Of a stretch of DNA of 6,264 bases, positions 1 through 5,666 are shown piece by piece. A program made the translations under genes and the position numbers. The notes beneath the pieces are model-generated. The model was given only the letters and a program-made list of their open reading frames with translations, ran no database searches and was not told the origin of the DNA. The DNA comes from Acidobacteriota bacterium (GTDB lineage Bacteria; Acidobacteriota; UBA890), in assembly GCA_022563115.1 (NCBI GenBank), contig JADFNY010000227.1:1-6264 (forward strand). The letters run 5' to 3'. Numbering within the stretch: the stretch's first letter is position 1; each line of letters starts with the position of its first letter.

Positions 1-354
1 CTCGATATCCCGGCCGGCGGCCTGGACCACGAGCTCGACAACGCCGGCAAGCGCCTGCTCGCCGAGCTGGGGTGCGACGCGGCCCTCATCACCCGCGGAT
101 CGCGCGGCATGTCGTTGTTCCAATCCGACGGCACCACGGCCCACTTGCCGATCCACGGAACCGACCAGATCGCGGATGTCACCGGTGCCGGCGACGCGGT
201 CATCGCCGCGTTCACCATCGCCTCCGTCGTTGGCGCCTCGATGCTCGAGGCCGCTCGCATCGCCAACGTCGCCGGCGCTCTGGCGGTGATGAAGCGCGGC
301 ACGGCCACCGTTCCGGCGACGGAGCTGCGCGCCGCACTGCAGGCGCCGGCGTGA
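1..354 (+). CDS. hldA: PfkB-family sugar kinase, probable D-glycero-beta-D-manno-heptose-7-phosphate kinase (3' part only)
   Basis: The gene is open at the left edge; the last 117 codons are visible, ending in TGA at 352-354. The visible part is the C-terminal half of a ribokinase/PfkB fold. It includes a strand with ITRGSRGMSLF, then DVTGAGDAV, the PfkB signature 2 in which the GAGD Asp is the catalytic base and the glycines form the anion hole. A helical tail with AARIANVAGALAVMKRGTA follows, typical of RfaE1/HldE kinase domains. In the ADP-heptose pathway this enzyme phosphorylates heptose-7-phosphate at C1 in the cytoplasm. The heptose assignment rests on the next gene, an HldC-type adenylyltransferase whose GTG start overlaps this stop (GTGA). 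In E. coli the two activities are fused as HldE; here a stop codon separates them. The PfkB family assignment is firm; the substrate is inferred from context. Confidence 0.8.
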   Translation, partial: LDIPAGGLDHELDNAGKRLLAELGCDAALITRGSRGMSLFQSDGTTAHLPIHGTDQIADVTGAGDAVIAAFTIASVVGASMLEAARIANVAGALAVMKRGTATVPATELRAALQAPA

Positions 355-839
355 GCCGTCGGCCGACTTCGCCCATCATGGAGCCCGAGGAGCTCGCCGC
401 CGAGCTCGAGGCGCGCCGCCGCGAGGAGGACCTTACCGTCGCGCTCGCCAACGGCTGCTTCGACCTCCTGCACGCCGGCCACATCGCGTTCTTGCAAGGC
501 GCGGCGGCCGAGGCCGACATCCTCGTCGTCGGCATCAACGCCGACGCTACGGTGCGACAGCTCAAGGGCCCCGGCCGCCCGATCATGGGCGCCGCAGATC
601 GCGCCCAGCTAGTGGCCTCGTTGGGGGTGGTGGACTACGCCACCGTGTTCGCCGAACCCACCGCCGACCGTCTCATCGAGCTTCTCCGCCCCGATGTGCA
701 CTGCAAGGGAACCGACTACGCTTCGGGCATACCCGAGGAGGAGACGGCGCGCCGGGTCGGCGCCCGCGTCGCGCTCGTCGGCGGGCCCAAGATCCGCAAT
801 ACCACCGATATCCTGGACGCGATCCGAGACCAAGATTGA
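351..839 (+). CDS. hldC: D-glycero-beta-D-manno-heptose 1-phosphate adenylyltransferase (RfaE2/HldC-like)
   Basis: This is a cytoplasmic nucleotidyltransferase that would convert heptose-1-phosphate and ATP to ADP-heptose, the donor for the LPS inner core. The 162-aa product shows the family landmarks: ANGCFDLLHAGH at residues 33-44, with HxGH as the ATP-binding motif of the cytidylyltransferase-like superfamily; VVGINADATVRQLKGPGRPI at about 59-78; RPDVHCKGTDY at about 113-123; and a C-terminal NTTDIL standing where relatives carry STT-type motifs. Length fits a stand-alone RfaE2 domain. The GTG at 351 is chosen because it makes a 4-nt GTGA overlap with the kinase stop, suggesting translational coupling. 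ATG 378 (153 aa) is the alternative, and the core domain starts only near residue 28. The reading frame is open further upstream, but that stretch is antiparallel noise over the kinase gene. The next gene overlaps the stop as TTGA. Confidence 0.88.
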   Translation: MSRRPTSPIMEPEELAAELEARRREEDLTVALANGCFDLLHAGHIAFLQGAAAEADILVVGINADATVRQLKGPGRPIMGAADRAQLVASLGVVDYATVFAEPTADRLIELLRPDVHCKGTDYASGIPEEETARRVGARVALVGGPKIRNTTDILDAIRDQD

Positions 840-1900
840 GCAAGGAACCGCCCCGCAGCGCGCTGATCGTGCGCTTGAGCTCGATCGGTGACGTTGTTCA
901 TACCCTGCCCGCCTACGCCGCGTTACGCGACGCCTGGCCCGAGACCCGACTCGGTTGGGCGGTCGAGCCGGCGGCGGCACCACTGCTGCGCCGCATCCCC
1001 GACGGCCCCACCGTTCACCTCCTCGATACCCGCGCCTGGCGCCGCGGGTTCTGGCGTTCGGGACCGCGCCGGGCGATGCGAGCCGCTCTCGACGAGCTCC
1101 GCGCGGCGCGCTACGAGCTGGCATTCGACTTCCAGGGCCTGACCAAGTCGGCGCTCGTCGCCCGCCTGTCGCGCGCCCCGGTTTGGGGGCTTGCGAAGGC
1201 CGATCTCCGCGAGCCGCTCGCTGCCAGGCTCTACGACGTCAGCGCCCCGCCCTCCGACCCCGAGGCGCACATCATCGAGCGCAGCCTGCACCTTGCCGCG
1301 AGCGCCGGTGCGACGATGTCAGTACTTCGCTTCCCCCGGGTCTTCAACCATCAGGACGAGAGCTTTGTCGGCACCGAGCTGGAACGGCTCGGCGTCGACC
1401 GGTTCATCGTCGTGCACGGCGCCGCCAACTGGCAAAGCAAGCGCTGGCCGCTGGAGCGGCAAGCCACCGTCGGCCGCGATCTGTACCGGCAGACCGGCAT
1501 GCCCGTTCTCTGGGCATGGGGTCCAGGCGAGGAGCGCGAGGCGCGCCACGCCGCCGCCGCCGCCGGCGAAGGCAACACGGCGGCATTCCCCACCACCCTG
1601 CCCCAACTCGCCGCCCTGCTGCACCGCGCCCAGTTGTTCGTCGGCGGCGACAGCGCCCCGCTGCACCTCGCGGTCGCCAACGAGACACCCACGGTCGGGA
1701 TTTTCGGGCCCACCTCGCCACACCGCCTCGGCCCCATCGATCCGGCGGATCGCGCCGTCGTCAGCGTCCAACCATGTTCCTACTGCCATCAGAGGCGATG
1801 CCCGTTGGGTACGCGAGCCTGTCTCGAGACCCTGGCCGCCGGCGACGTCGTCGCCGCGGCGCGCGAGCGGCTGTCGACGTCGGTTGCGCGGGCGGGTTGA
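836..1900 (+). CDS. Glycosyltransferase family 9 (LPS heptosyltransferase-like)
   Basis: This is a probable inner-membrane-associated cytoplasmic heptosyltransferase moving heptose from ADP-heptose onto lipid A-Kdo or the growing core. The 354-aa product has GT9 landmarks throughout: N-terminal IVRLSSIGDVVHTLPA (11-26), ELAFDFQGLTKSALVARLS (94-112), VVHGAANWQSKRWP (192-205) opening the second Rossmann domain, and FVGGDSAPLHLAVANETPTV (268-287) followed by GIFGPTSP, the donor-binding signature of WaaC/WaaF proteins. Near the C-terminus it has four cysteines (314, 317, 322, 329) in the pattern CxxCx4CPx6C. The start is TTG 836, which overlaps the preceding TGA as TTGA; translation from it reaches the IVRLSSIGD strand within ten residues. 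The operon with ADP-heptose synthesis genes supports heptose as substrate, but which transfer it makes (WaaC-like, WaaF-like or other) cannot be read from the sequence. Confidence 0.88.
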   Translation: MSKEPPRSALIVRLSSIGDVVHTLPAYAALRDAWPETRLGWAVEPAAAPLLRRIPDGPTVHLLDTRAWRRGFWRSGPRRAMRAALDELRAARYELAFDFQGLTKSALVARLSRAPVWGLAKADLREPLAARLYDVSAPPSDPEAHIIERSLHLAASAGATMSVLRFPRVFNHQDESFVGTELERLGVDRFIVVHGAANWQSKRWPLERQATVGRDLYRQTGMPVLWAWGPGEEREARHAAAAAGEGNTAAFPTTLPQLAALLHRAQLFVGGDSAPLHLAVANETPTVGIFGPTSPHRLGPIDPADRAVVSVQPCSYCHQRRCPLGTRACLETLAAGDVVAAARERLSTSVARAG

Positions 1901-1908
1901 TCGACGCC

Positions 1909-2484
1909 ATGGTGGCCGAGCTGACACGACTCTGGCGGCGCTGGGCGGCGCACAATCGCGTCCGGGTCACGATCATCGTCGGCCTCGTGTACGTCGCCTT
2001 CAGCCGGCCGCACTGGAGCGGTCTGGCGGCCGGGGCGATCCTGATCGTCGCCGGCCAGGGCGTGCGCTTCTGGGGCGCCGGCTACCTGGAAAAGAACGTC
2101 AGCATGGCGCGCGGCGGCCCGTACCGCCTCGTCCGTCATCCGTTGTACGTCGGTAGCTTTCTGATGGGGCTCGGACTGGCGATCAGCGTCGAGAACGCGG
2201 CCTGGTGGACGATCGGCTGCCTGCTGCTGTTCGTCAGCTTCTTCCTGCCGGCGATCCACGTCGAAGAGCTGCGCTTACAGTCGATCTTCGGCGCCGAGTA
2301 CCAGGATCTGATGGTCGAGGTTCCGGCGCTCGTACCGCGGCTCGCGCGCCCCTCCAGCCCCCCGCCGAAGCCACTCGAGACCCCATTCTCGTGGGCCCGC
2401 GTGGTCGGCAACCGAGAGGTTCGATCCGTCGTCGCCATGGTGACGATCGTCACCCTGCAGGCGGTAAAGATCGTCTCGGCCTGA
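1909..2484 (+). CDS. Isoprenylcysteine carboxyl methyltransferase (ICMT/PEMT)-family membrane protein
   Basis: The 191-aa product is polytopic: hydrophobic segments lie at about residues 19-32, 38-55, 82-94, 99-116 and 174-190. The family signature is clear: ARGGPYRLVRHPLYVG (67-82) and the EEL...FGAEY...VPALVPR region (119-144), which in ICMT/PEMT-type enzymes form the SAM site and the substrate cap. Bacterial members are widespread and their substrates are mostly unknown, since bacteria lack prenylated CaaX proteins; S-adenosylmethionine-dependent methylation of a lipid or small hydrophobic molecule is the likely general role. A C-terminal extension with GNREVR and a final hydrophobic helix goes beyond the core domain. 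ATG 1909 is chosen; TTG 1897 would overlap the preceding TGA as TTGA and add four residues. A position directly after a heptosyltransferase suggests cell-envelope modification. The last 210 nt are antisense to the end of the BON gene. Confidence 0.82.
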   Translation: MVAELTRLWRRWAAHNRVRVTIIVGLVYVAFSRPHWSGLAAGAILIVAGQGVRFWGAGYLEKNVSMARGGPYRLVRHPLYVGSFLMGLGLAISVENAAWWTIGCLLLFVSFFLPAIHVEELRLQSIFGAEYQDLMVEVPALVPRLARPSSPPPKPLETPFSWARVVGNREVRSVVAMVTIVTLQAVKIVSA

Positions 2485-2805
2485 TCGCTCGACCGCCGAA
2501 CGGATGATCCGGATGCGGTTGACGACCTCGACCACGCCGCGCACCCGGGAGGTTCGCCGCAGCAGTGCGCTCACCGGTTCCAGCGCCGGCTGAAGCCCGG
2601 AGAGCACGACGACACCGTCCCGGGTTTCCACCCGCACGTCGTCGCTGATGATGCCCTCTTCGTCCTCGATGATGCGGATGACCTCGGCGGTGATGCGCTG
2701 ATCCTCTGAGAGGGGCTCGCCGTCGGGGCCCACGCGGACGGCGCATGCGGTGGCGAGAGCGGCCGCCACCACGAGGATCGCCGCCAGCAAGCCGCGGAGA
2801 CCCAT
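2275..2805 (-). CDS. BON-domain putative lipoprotein
   Basis: The 176-aa reading frame begins with a signal peptide (GLRG, then a hydrophobic stretch LLAAILVVAAALATA) ending at Cys21. This is a weak lipobox (ATAC; Ala instead of Leu at -3), so an outer- or inner-membrane lipoprotein is likely but not certain. Residues 33-101 form one BON domain: a helix with EDQRITAEVIRIIED, strands DDVRVETRDGVVVLSG, then a helix and RVRGVVEVVNRIRI. BON domains are found in OsmY-like periplasmic or envelope proteins and are thought to bind phospholipid or membranes. ATG 2805 is preceded by AGGTGGAAG, a plausible ribosome site; GTG 2808 is just upstream in frame. Residues 108-176 are antisense to the methyltransferase gene and have no recognisable domain. 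They may be a run-on tail, or the result of a lost stop or a frameshift. Confidence 0.72.
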   Translation of the reverse strand: MGLRGLLAAILVVAAALATACAVRVGPDGEPLSEDQRITAEVIRIIEDEEGIISDDVRVETRDGVVVLSGLQPALEPVSALLRRTSRVRGVVEVVNRIRIIRSAVERSGRDDLYRLQGDDRHHGDDGSNLSVADHAGPREWGLEWLRRGAGGAREPRYERRNLDHQILVLGAEDRL

Positions 2806-2915
2806 CACACTTCCACCTATGGTGTGCTCGGGCTGGCCCTTTCGCGGCTCGTGTCGAGTCCCGATCAATACTGCGCTCCTGTGTGAACCAAGCTGTATCG
2901 CTACAGACTAAGGCT

Positions 2916-2944
2916 TTGGACCCACCACTAGGGTGTACTATTCT
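2916..2944 (+). promoter_or_regulatory. Sigma70-type promoter for the PilZ gene
   Basis: The -35 box TTGGAC (2916-2921) and the -10 box TATTCT (2939-2944) are separated by exactly 17 nt. Transcription would begin near 2951, about 24 nt before the GTG at 2975 and downstream of the alternative in-frame GTG at 2933, which this promoter therefore argues against. It lies in the 169-bp divergent gap between the BON and PilZ genes. No comparably good promoter was found for the BON gene on the opposite strand. Confidence 0.5.
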
Positions 2945-2959
2945 GTCCCCGAATTCATC

Positions 2960-2965
2960 AGGAGG
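2960..2965 (+). promoter_or_regulatory. Shine-Dalgarno site that fixes the PilZ start
   Basis: A perfect AGGAGG lies nine nt before GTG 2975. It abuts ATG 2966 with no spacer, so that ATG could not be used with this site. GTG 2975 is therefore the preferred start. Confidence 0.6.
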
Positions 2966-2974
2966 ATGGCTCCC

Positions 2975-3457
2975 GTGGCCAAAGAGCACCAAGACGAAGA
3001 CCGTCGACAGCACGAGCGCGTCAGAGTTTCGCGGCCGATAAAGCTCGAGGCGACGCTCCGCGGACGCTTCATCGACATCATGCGCCTCGAGATGACCGGG
3101 ATGACGATCGACATGAGCGGCGGCGGCTTCTGCGCCAACGTCGATCAGAGCATCTCGCCCGGTGTCCGCTGCCGGGTCGAGCTCGCCGACGAGGAAGGCG
3201 GCGATCCGCGTAGCCTGTGGGGACGCGTCCGCCGCACCACCAGCGGCAAGAACGGATACGTCGTGGCGCTCGAGTTCGACGAGCCGCTCGAAGCGGCCGA
3301 GCTCCTGGGCGCGGCGGGTTCGGCCGTAATCGAGGTTGCCGAAGCGGGCGACGACGAGGAACAAGCCGCCGAGGCGACAACGGCGTCCGAGCCCGCGGCG
3401 AAGAAACCCCAGACCAAGCGCAAGACCAAGCGCACGAGCACCGACAAGACCGGCTAG
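2975..3457 (+). CDS. PilZ-domain protein, probable c-di-GMP effector
   Basis: The 160-aa cytoplasmic product has an N-terminal PilZ domain. The RxxxR c-di-GMP-binding element is in DRRQHERVRV (R10/R11 to R15), and the (D/N)xSxxG element is DMSGGGF (D46, S48, G51). Barrel strands continue through LWGRVRRTTSGKNGYVVALEF (82-101). Residues 103-124 are a short helical region. The tail is low-complexity: an acidic Ala/Glu-rich stretch (125-140), then a Lys/Arg/Thr-rich end (KRKTKR at 148-153). Both dinucleotide-binding motifs are intact, so binding is likely; the output (motility, exopolysaccharide or other) is unknown because no partner is encoded nearby. The gene looks monocistronic, with its own promoter and Shine-Dalgarno site. 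Its stop is 60 nt before the CCA end of selC, which is transcribed towards it. Confidence 0.85.
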   Translation: MAKEHQDEDRRQHERVRVSRPIKLEATLRGRFIDIMRLEMTGMTIDMSGGGFCANVDQSISPGVRCRVELADEEGGDPRSLWGRVRRTTSGKNGYVVALEFDEPLEAAELLGAAGSAVIEVAEAGDDEEQAAEATTASEPAAKKPQTKRKTKRTSTDKTG

Positions 3458-3517
3458 CTCCGCAGTACGCTGCGGCGGCCCTGGTCGATCACGAGCTAGC
3501 CCGCGGCAGGGGGGGAT

Positions 3518-3615
3518 TGGCGGAAGCGCCTGGGAATCGAACCCAGCGACGCCGCCTTTCGACGACGCCCATCGGATTTGAAGTCCGAGAGGGCCACCAG
3601 ACCCCATTCGCTTCC
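3518..3615 (-). tRNA. selC: tRNA-Sec (anticodon UCA), with encoded CCA
   Basis: Read on the minus strand, the gene folds as a selenocysteine tRNA of 95 nt plus CCA (3520-3518). The acceptor begins GGAAGCG, pairs with CGCTTCC and has a G discriminator; the eighth pair expected in bacterial tRNA-Sec is an A-G mismatch. The D-stem has six pairs (GGGGTC with GGCCCT) around a four-base TGGT loop, a tRNA-Sec hallmark. The anticodon arm is TCGGA-CTTCAAA-TCCGA with anticodon TCA at 3581-3579. A nine-pair variable arm is capped by GAAA, and the T-arm is CTGGG-TTCGATT-CCCAG. It inserts selenocysteine at UGA codons with SelA/SelB and a SECIS element, none of which is in this window. The 5' end is 7 nt from the integrase stop on the same strand, so the normal upstream promoter region has been replaced by integrase sequence. 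No convincing promoter was found in the roughly 100 nt upstream. Confidence 0.95.
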
Positions 3616-3622
3616 GCCCGAT

Positions 3623-4783
3623 CTAAGTCCCGTCAATACAGCGACTTACGACCGCGCCGGCATTTGCGCTACCCGTCCCGATTGGCGACCTTCCCTTTTC
3701 CTTCCCCATCGTCGACGCCAGCCGGCCGAGGGCGTTGCTCAGGTCGGCTTCGTTCACGATGTCGTATCTATCGAAGACGCTGCGCGTCTTGTGGCCGGTG
3801 ATGCCCATGGAGATCTTCTCGGGAACGCCGGCGCGCACGAGATTCCGCACCGCAGTGCGCCGGAAGTCATGCACCAATCTTCCCGGCAGCCCCGCCGCTT
3901 TGCAAGCCGATACCCAGGCATCCCGGAAGTACCGGACAGGCTCGCCGTCGCGGTGAAACACATAGGGGCATAGCGTCCCTTCCACGGCGAGGCGCCGGCG
4001 TTCGGCCCACTGCCCTGCCATGACGTCGTCCAGCTCCGGCAGTAGGTCGCAGGGCAACGTGCGACCCTCGCTGTTCTTCGTCGCGCCGGGCTCGAGGCGA
4101 ATCGTCTTGGTCGTTCGGTCGACCTGGGCCCACGTCAGCGGCAGGACCTCGGAGTTGACGCGCCAGCCCGTGAGGTAACCGAAGGTGACGACGGGCCGCA
4201 GCGGCGCCGGTAGCTGCTCCCGTACCGCTTCGAACTCGTCGCGCTCAAAGAACCCGCTGCGGACGTTGTTCTCCCGCAGCATGGGGATGTGAGGCACGTA
4301 CATCACGGTGCCCGCCTGCTTCGCGAGCCTGAAGGCGCGCTTCAGCACGGCGAGCTCTCGGTTGACCGTCGCATTAGCCGCGCCGGGCTCCTGGCGGTGT
4401 GCGATATAGGCGCGCACGTCGGCCGTCGTGATCGACGCCATACGACGCCCCCCAAAGTAGGGCTTCAGGTGCAACCGGATGCGGGCCTCGACGTCGCGCG
4501 TTGATTTCCGGCCGTTGATCTCATAGTCGGTGATGACGTCTGCCGCGGCCGCGTCGAAACGGAGCTGCCCGAGCTTCGCGGACACCGGTAGGCCCTTGGC
4601 GACGTCACCCTCCCGGAGCTTCAGCAGGCGCTCGGCGTCGCCTTTCTTTGTGCTGTGGCTGCTTTCCTCGTGCCGGCGGCCGTTGCGGTAGTAGCGGATC
4701 CACCAGACGTTGCTCTGGCGCTGCACTCTCTCGCCGGTCTTGGGATCGGCCACGGTGTACGTCGGTCTGCGGACCTCGCCCAT
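3623..4783 (-). CDS. Tyrosine recombinase, phage-type integrase
   Basis: The 386-aa product is full length for a phage or island integrase and would catalyse site-specific insertion and excision. An N-terminal arm-binding-like region (1-65; NVWWIRYYRNGRRHEES) precedes a core-binding SAM-like domain (about 70-165; YFGGRRMASITTADVRAYI). The catalytic domain (175-345) has the complete residue set: R208 in TGWRVNSE, K236 in GATKNSEGR, H305 and R308 in HDFRR, H331 in GHKTRS and the nucleophile Y340 in FDRYDI. It therefore looks active. A 40-residue low-complexity tail follows. ATG 4783 has AGGAGG at 4789-4794 and overlaps the stop of the upstream gene (TGATG), so the two are coupled. The TAG stop (3625-3623) is only 7 nt from the 5' end of selC, with no terminator between them. 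The host attachment site is presumably in or beside selC. Confidence 0.95.
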   Translation of the reverse strand: MGEVRRPTYTVADPKTGERVQRQSNVWWIRYYRNGRRHEESSHSTKKGDAERLLKLREGDVAKGLPVSAKLGQLRFDAAAADVITDYEINGRKSTRDVEARIRLHLKPYFGGRRMASITTADVRAYIAHRQEPGAANATVNRELAVLKRAFRLAKQAGTVMYVPHIPMLRENNVRSGFFERDEFEAVREQLPAPLRPVVTFGYLTGWRVNSEVLPLTWAQVDRTTKTIRLEPGATKNSEGRTLPCDLLPELDDVMAGQWAERRRLAVEGTLCPYVFHRDGEPVRYFRDAWVSACKAAGLPGRLVHDFRRTAVRNLVRAGVPEKISMGITGHKTRSVFDRYDIVNEADLSNALGRLASTMGKEKGRSPIGTGSANAGAVVSRCIDGT

Positions 4784-5394
4784 CAGGACCTCCTCTTGTT
4801 TGCTTCTGCTTCGTTACGTCGGTTCGTCCGCACTCGACAGGCGTCCGAGCAGTACTCCTGCGGACGGCCCACGCGTCCGCCACTGATAAGGTAACGGCCG
4901 CATATCCGGCTCCAATCACCAGGAGCAGGGGCTGGGCACCGCGACAGCAGGACGGTGCCGGGTTCCGTCAGCGTCCGCATGAAGGCGTAAACGAGGATGT
5001 CCAGCAGGTTCCCGAAGACCGCGAGGCCGAACGCTCCAGGCTTCAAGGCCTCGCGGCGCTCGGAAGCTCCGCGCGGAAGTTTTGCGGGCTTTTCCCGCTG
5101 CCGGATTACCCCGAATTCGAGCGACTCGAGGCGCCGCCAGGGCCGACCCTCTCCGGTCTGCTCGGCCATGTCGAGAATCTCAAGCAATACTCGCCGCAGA
5201 TCGTCAAGTTCTGCTTGCGCAAACCCGAACCCGCGGTCATCGCTGTGGCTGAATTGGGTGGAGTCACCCCAAGCCTGCACTGACTCAGCGAGAAACCAGT
5301 TGAGCTTCATGCCCGGACTGCCATGATCGCCATTCAGCCACGGGAGGAGCAGCTGCAACCGTTTCGGTGCCGCCATTACGGAATTAGTCTTCAT
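4783..5394 (-). CDS. Uncharacterised protein with a C-terminal four-cysteine putative zinc finger, coupled to the integrase
   Basis: I do not recognise a named family. The 203-aa product has a mixed, partly helical N-terminal region (about 1-140), then four cysteines near the C-terminus: C153, C165, C182 and C186, in CPAPAPGDW-SRICGRYLI and GRPQEYCSDACRVRTNRR. Such clusters, ending in a basic helix, resemble the C-terminal zinc ribbon of ABATE/CGNR-type and related putative DNA-binding regulators; that is resemblance, not proof. The first cysteine pair is widely spaced (11 residues), as if a short insertion split a CxxxC knuckle. ATG 5394 is chosen: the TTG at 5430 coincides with the -35 box of a strong promoter, and ATG 5376 would skip six residues. 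The chosen ATG sits at the predicted transcription start, so the mRNA may be leaderless. The stop overlaps the integrase ATG, suggesting a role in controlling or assisting recombination. Confidence 0.65.
   Translation of the reverse strand: MKTNSVMAAPKRLQLLLPWLNGDHGSPGMKLNWFLAESVQAWGDSTQFSHSDDRGFGFAQAELDDLRRVLLEILDMAEQTGEGRPWRRLESLEFGVIRQREKPAKLPRGASERREALKPGAFGLAVFGNLLDILVYAFMRTLTEPGTVLLSRCPAPAPGDWSRICGRYLISGGRVGRPQEYCSDACRVRTNRRNEAEANKRRS
4789..4794 (-). promoter_or_regulatory. Integrase Shine-Dalgarno site inside the end of the upstream gene
   Basis: AGGAGG on the minus strand lies 5 nt before the integrase ATG (4783-4781), within the last codons of the zinc-finger gene. Together with the TGATG stop/start overlap, it predicts that integrase translation is coupled to, or reinitiates after, the upstream gene. 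Confidence 0.65.
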
Positions 5395-5401
5395 TTCCGG
5401 A

Positions 5402-5430
5402 CTTATAACATCTGTGGGAGCGTCCGTCAA
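5402..5430 (-). promoter_or_regulatory. Strong sigma70-type promoter for the zinc-finger and integrase operon
   Basis: On the minus strand, TTGACG (5430-5425) and TATAAG (5407-5402) are separated by exactly 17 nt; each box matches the consensus at five of six positions. Transcription would start near 5395, next to ATG 5394. This is the best promoter in the window and lies in the AT-rich gap between the divergent modules, where a regulator from either side could act. Confidence 0.65.
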
Positions 5431-5435
5431 TTACA

Positions 5436-5441
5436 CATAAT
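5436..5441 (+). promoter_or_regulatory. Candidate -10 box for the rightward HTH operon (possibly leaderless)
   Basis: CATAAT ends 6 nt before ATG 5448, so transcription from it would begin at or next to the start codon. There is no Shine-Dalgarno sequence before this ATG, which fits a leaderless message, as known for lambda cI from its maintenance promoter. No good -35 box was seen 16-18 nt upstream, so activation by a protein or a weak promoter is possible. Confidence 0.3.
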
Positions 5442-5447
5442 ATCAGA

Positions 5448-5666
5448 ATGGACACAAAGACACCTCTTCCACACCTACACTCTGTTCGGGGTACGGCGGC
5501 CCGGACCAACATCCCGAAGACCACGTTGTACGCGGCGATCGCGAGAGGTGAGCTGCCGGCATACCGCCTGGGTCGCAACCGCGGGCGTCGTGGGCCCGCG
5601 GGGCTACGCCTCGATGACAAGGATGTTGCGCGCTGGCTTGCCTCGAGGCGGGAACCTGCCCCGTGA
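5448..5666 (+). CDS. Small excisionase/MerR-like helix-turn-helix protein, first of a tandem pair
   Basis: The 72-aa product fits a winged HTH of the HTH_17/excisionase type. Residues 11-35 (HSVRGTAARTNIPKTTLYAAI) form the HTH, with KTTLY at the recognition helix. GELPAYRLGRN is the typical wing, and DKDVARWLASR is the closing helix. Compared with the next gene there is a short Arg/Gly-rich insertion (GRRGPAG) in the wing. Such proteins either direct integrase towards excision (recombination directionality factors) or repress early promoters; the sequence alone does not decide. It is the first gene of the rightward module, facing the integrase promoter across about 50 nt, which suits a regulator of both arms. 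There is no ribosome site before ATG 5448. The stop overlaps the next start as GTGA. Confidence 0.72.
   Translation: MDTKTPLPHLHSVRGTAARTNIPKTTLYAAIARGELPAYRLGRNRGRRGPAGLRLDDKDVARWLASRREPAP

Noticed and set aside
352..354. In-frame UGA at the kinase end as a selenocysteine codon, given selC nearby
   Set aside because: Translation past the UGA in that frame gives no conserved continuation, and the following enzyme is in another frame with its own start. This is an ordinary stop.
955..1896. Long in-frame upstream extension of the methyltransferase gene over the heptosyltransferase
   Set aside because: The extension is Arg/Pro/Ala-rich, overlaps a clear GT9 gene in another frame, and has no family similarity. 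The ICMT-like domain starts only after 1909.
2933..2974. Upstream GTG 2933 or ATG 2966 as PilZ start
   Set aside because: GTG 2933 lies within the predicted promoter spacer, and ATG 2966 abuts AGGAGG with no spacing. GTG 2975 has a nine-nt spacing.
3460..3475. Hairpin CCGCAG-TACG-CTGCGG between PilZ and selC as a terminator
   Set aside because: It is a perfect six-pair stem with a four-base loop, but no T-run follows on either strand and the stem is short. It may be chance in GC-rich DNA.
2450..3607. Long minus-strand open frame of 385 codons across BON, PilZ and selC
   Set aside because: It is antisense to the well-supported PilZ gene and the tRNA, out of frame with BON, and Arg/Gly-rich without domains. 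It is an artefact of high GC.
5395..5430. Longer start (TTG 5430) for the zinc-finger gene
   Set aside because: The TTG is part of the -35 box TTGACG of the strong leftward promoter, so it would lie upstream of the predicted transcript. ATG 5394 is the better start.
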